DNA of 8,459 bases from Eubacteriales bacterium. GTDB taxonomy: Bacteria > Bacillota > Clostridia > Oscillospirales > CAG-272. The notes under the pieces were generated by a model that made no database searches, was not told where the DNA came from, and saw only the letters and a list, made by a program, of their open reading frames with translations. This document shows positions 5,920-8,459 of the stretch, piece by piece (the first letter of the stretch is position 1; every line of letters begins with the position of its first letter). Location of the stretch: positions 1 through 8,459 of the forward strand of contig JAQVWU010000108.1 in the NCBI GenBank assembly GCA_028709565.1, in the 5' to 3' direction. The translations under genes were made by a program, and so were the position numbers.

Positions 5920-5950
5920 GTGGTGTTGATCCGGCGGAATCGCGGTGTTT

Positions 5951-7564
5951 TCAGTCATGCCGGATTACCCCGCATACTCTTTCCAGCAGCGCAATAATTT
6001 CCGTGTCGATGGTCCGGCATTTTTCAAGAACACCGATCAGCAGATCTCGCCGCCGGTTATGGGTCAGCGCTGAATATATCGGGTCTCCGTCTTCGCGATG
6101 GAATCCGAGCTCGGCCTTCTCAAACACCAAACGCAGTGTTTCCTCGCTTTTTTCAATCAATGTCATCAGATCCGGTAGTTCACCGTATGTCTTTGCGCAT
6201 TCTTTTAGAAACTCACGAAAATGCAGACGGTTTTCATACAGGATTATAAACTGCGGAAACACGGGGAACTGCATATAATAAACATCGCTGTTTTCGGCGT
6301 TGGCTTCCTGCAGCAGCGCAATCCAGGCGTCATATATACCGGTGCCGGCGCCTTTGAGCCGGGTAAAGTCCATGGAGGGCGACGGAACGGTCATCATATC
6401 GAGCGCGTGTTTGAGCGATTGGATATATACTTCCCGCGCCTGTACATATTCACCGCCGTCCTCAAGTATTATCAGCCGCCTGACATCGGCGCAGCGGTTT
6501 TTGCGCTTTTTATAATTACGGAAGTCAAAAGAGCGGTTTTTATTGTCGTCTCCGTCCAGAAAGGGACAGCAGAACAGCGTTTGGCCATCATCGGCGTAAC
6601 CGAAGACAAAGTGCATATCCGCGTATGCCTTGGGCTCGATGATAACGGTTTTATTGCCTGCCACCGCGGCGCGGACAAACTCGCATACGCGCCTTTCCTC
6701 CCATTCCGAACAGTCGACAACCTGCGGTTTGATACCGTATAGACCCAGGCAGTTTTGCAGATGCCCGTCTTCAAAGAGATTCGAATACTGAATGCCGTAG
6801 GCTTCGGTAGAAAGGGCGCCCTGTATGCGGTATTGCAGGTCATCGTTGAACTGCTCCCCCTTTTCGTTCAGCCGGGTTTCTTTGCCGTAAAACAAACAGA
6901 CGGCCGCGAACACAGCCGGGTACGCGTTGGAATGGGGCCAGCCCGCGCCGGTATATACCGCGGTCTTTCCCTTGGGCTTGATGCGGTATTGCGCCGGATA
7001 TTGCATATTGTTTTCTTTTGCGCATTCCGGCGTATCGGCATATTCTGTTACGGGGATATACGCAAAACAACTATGGGGCGGGGTATTATATTCGGCGTGA
7101 CAATGATACTCCACCTCCACAGGCACATCGGGATTTTGGATATAGCCGTTTGCCTTTGCGGCGTTTCGCAGCGCGCCGAAAAATTCATACAAATCGGCTT
7201 TGTCTTTATCAAGCAAGGCTTTTGCATTTTTATTGTCGCCCTTTACGCGCAGCCACAGGCCGCCTGGCTGCGTGAATATGTCGTAGCGTTTATCCTGCTC
7301 GTCGGTATAGGATTCGTTGGCGAACATAATACCGCACGGCTTGTCATCGCGTGTATAGTTAATTGAGAGGGCGGCGCTCCAATCGGGATTTATTTTTTCT
7401 TTTATCGGAGCGGACTCCACAAGTCCCTGAAAGCGTTTCAGGGTCGCTCCGATGTCCGATTTATCGGCGTAATCGACACAACCCACCCATATAACATCAG
7501 GGCGCCGTACCAGTTCAAACTCCGCGCCTTTATAGTAAATGGCTTGCGTTAATTTTTCAATCAC
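5951..7564 (-). CDS. GyrI-like ligand-binding domain fused to a C39/BtrH-like domain
   Basis: A 537-residue cytoplasmic protein. Residues about 10-173 look like a GyrI-like (AraC effector-binding) domain: IWVGCVDY near 25-32, a central SINYTRDD strand, and the ending VEVEYHCHAEYN then FAYIPV (167-172). GyrI-like domains bind small molecules. Residues about 203-405 match the C39/BtrH-like segment of the HTH fusion, with ADMHFVFGYADDGQTLFCCPFLDGDD (His318) aligning to its EWGVITGYSDNGKTLYCRTYFDGD. At the expected nucleophile position this protein has Asn213 or Ser212, not Cys. Residues about 406-535 are the shared helical tail. There is no DNA-binding domain, so it is probably a ligand sensor or sequestering protein. 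It starts with GTG overlapping the upstream TGA (GTGA), with GGGGAGG about 7 nt before it, so translation is coupled. GyrI call good; second domain moderate. Confidence 0.85.
   Translation of the reverse strand: MIEKLTQAIYYKGAEFELVRRPDVIWVGCVDYADKSDIGATLKRFQGLVESAPIKEKINPDWSAALSINYTRDDKPCGIMFANESYTDEQDKRYDIFTQPGGLWLRVKGDNKNAKALLDKDKADLYEFFGALRNAAKANGYIQNPDVPVEVEYHCHAEYNTPPHSCFAYIPVTEYADTPECAKENNMQYPAQYRIKPKGKTAVYTGAGWPHSNAYPAVFAAVCLFYGKETRLNEKGEQFNDDLQYRIQGALSTEAYGIQYSNLFEDGHLQNCLGLYGIKPQVVDCSEWEERRVCEFVRAAVAGNKTVIIEPKAYADMHFVFGYADDGQTLFCCPFLDGDDNKNRSFDFRNYKKRKNRCADVRRLIILEDGGEYVQAREVYIQSLKHALDMMTVPSPSMDFTRLKGAGTGIYDAWIALLQEANAENSDVYYMQFPVFPQFIILYENRLHFREFLKECAKTYGELPDLMTLIEKSEETLRLVFEKAELGFHREDGDPIYSALTHNRRRDLLIGVLEKCRTIDTEIIALLERVCGVIRHD
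7425..7443. repeat. Perfect 8-bp inverted repeat inside the GyrI-like coding region
   Basis: CCCTGAAA-GCG-TTTCAGGG lies within codons for residues about 41-47 of the GyrI-like fusion. The symmetry is exact with a 3-base centre. It could be a small RNA hairpin or an internal operator; in a window of this size one such repeat could also be chance. Confidence 0.4.
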
Positions 7565-8459
7565 TGTAAATCCTCCCCGGAAGCAGTCAGGATTTCATCG
7601 CAGACGCCGCCCATTTTTCTCAGGATTTCGGCAATCCGGGCCCGGAATCGGTGGGTTCTGAACTTATCCAAAGGCGGGAAGAAACCGTCGTGCAGCGCCC
7701 AGATATCCTGTCTGTAATTCTGCAGCCTTTCATAGAGGGGCAGCAGTTTTTGCGCCATAATCATATCGGGGTATTGTTCGGCTGTCTCTTTGAAAAAATC
7801 ATATGCCGTGCTTGTGCAGACACAGCAATACGGTGAACAATGCAGATTCCAGCAGACATCGCCCAGTTCGGCGTCCGTTTTGTTCTCAAAATACGCGTCT
7901 TCTTCCAGCGTGTCCGCCCAAATTTCAAACGCCGTTTTACCAAAGGCATAACGTCCGCTGTCATTTTCCGCCGGAAGCAGCGTCAGAAACGCAGGAATGG
8001 ATTCAATAATATCCTGACAGAGCCGTTGGCTGTCGGGTTTTTCAATTTTGTCACCCGCGAAAAACAAGCCGTTGGTTGCGTCCAGCCCGCCAGTGATGGC
8101 AGAATAACCGTATTCGTCTACCGAACCCTCCGGCAGTCGCTCCGGTCCGGTATAAAGGTTTACATACAGCACATCGTTGGCGTCGTATCCGCCGATCAGA
8201 CAGCCTTCCGGCAGCGTGCCGTATCCCCATTTTATTACGTCCGCGTCGGTTCCCGAACAGGTCACATTGCCCATCCCCCATGCCAAAACGGGGATCCCTT
8301 TATCCACCGAGGCTTTGATTGCGTTTATTGCTGCGCGGAAATCCTGCTTAATCCGCGCGTTGGAAAGATAGATACAGTCATATCCGATGGCGGCGTATGC
8401 TTTTTTGACAAATTGCGGCGCGAAAAAGTAATTGGTTAAACCGCTGTCGCACTGCACAT
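7561..8459 (-). CDS. C39/BtrH-like domain protein, 5' end beyond the window
   Basis: An open frame enters from the right edge and ends at TGA 7563-7561, giving 299 codon positions, the first incomplete. The GTG at 8457-8455 begins the first complete codon; no ribosome binding site can be seen before it, so the true start is almost certainly outside the window. Visible residues 1-140 resemble the later part of the C39/BtrH-like domain: KGIPVLAW (53-60), GCLIGGYDANDVLY (85-98), and a closing LFFAGDKIEKP (131-141) that parallels the HTH fusion. Here Cys86 stands where His318 stands in the GyrI-like paralogue. Residues 170-290 form the shared helical tail starting FGKTAFEIW. A Cys-rich patch occurs at 202-214 (C202, H206, C207, C211, C212, C214). 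The nucleophile region lies outside the window, so catalysis cannot be judged. The next gene overlaps its stop by 4 nt. Confidence 0.85.
   Translation of the reverse strand, partial: VQCDSGLTNYFFAPQFVKKAYAAIGYDCIYLSNARIKQDFRAAINAIKASVDKGIPVLAWGMGNVTCSGTDADVIKWGYGTLPEGCLIGGYDANDVLYVNLYTGPERLPEGSVDEYGYSAITGGLDATNGLFFAGDKIEKPDSQRLCQDIIESIPAFLTLLPAENDSGRYAFGKTAFEIWADTLEEDAYFENKTDAELGDVCWNLHCSPYCCVCTSTAYDFFKETAEQYPDMIMAQKLLPLYERLQNYRQDIWALHDGFFPPLDKFRTHRFRARIAEILRKMGGVCDEILTASGEDLQ

Noticed and set aside
6221..8439. Long plus-strand frames at 6221-6742, 6755-7366 and 7840-8439
   Set aside because: All lie opposite the two C39/BtrH-like genes, which have domains, ribosome binding sites and coupled starts. 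These frames show no family resemblance.
8455..8457. GTG at 8457 as the start of the right-edge gene
   Set aside because: The shared domain would be cut in the middle, and the upstream sequence needed to show a ribosome binding site is outside the window. The gene is treated as 5'-truncated.

Overview
The window looks like a piece of a Firmicutes chromosome, most likely Clostridia. The evidence is a T-box leader in front of a methionyl-tRNA synthetase gene, strong AGGAG-type ribosome binding sites, TTGAnn/TATAAT promoters, a small DUF3791-type protein, and GC content of roughly one half by eye. The species cannot be named. All seven genes that can be supported lie on the minus strand, so the order below follows transcription, from high to low coordinates. 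No tRNA, rRNA, CRISPR array or mobile-element gene was seen.

8459-5404: an operon-like run whose promoter is outside the window. It holds the 3' part of a gene for a protein with a C39/BtrH-like (papain-fold-like) domain. Next comes a 537-residue GyrI-like plus C39/BtrH-like fusion, which overlaps the first gene by 4 nt and starts with GTG. Two small genes follow, 84 and 70 codons, 12 nt apart; the second is DUF3791-like.

5355-3352: a methionine-specific T-box unit. A TATAAT promoter is followed by a leader of about 330 nt with AUG as the specifier codon, a canonical T-box, and competing antiterminator and terminator. It controls a short (531-residue) methionyl-tRNA synthetase with four CxxC knuckles, a KISTS signature and no C-terminal EMAP-like domain.

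3338-1: a promoter with a perfect palindrome just downstream of its -10 box and a second inverted repeat further on. It drives an 883-residue fusion (XRE helix-turn-helix, unassigned beta-rich segment, C39/BtrH-like domain, helical segment, aminoglycoside-phosphotransferase-like domain). After a 51-nt gap comes an unrecognised gene that runs off the left edge.

The most striking point is that three proteins in 8.4 kb share one core, a C39/BtrH-like domain plus a helical tail, each with different attached modules: none visible, GyrI-like, or XRE plus kinase-like. The positions where a Cys/His catalytic pair would be expected differ among them. This suggests a paralogous, diversified sensor or small-molecule-modification locus. 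The functional reading is inference; the architecture is read directly from the translations.
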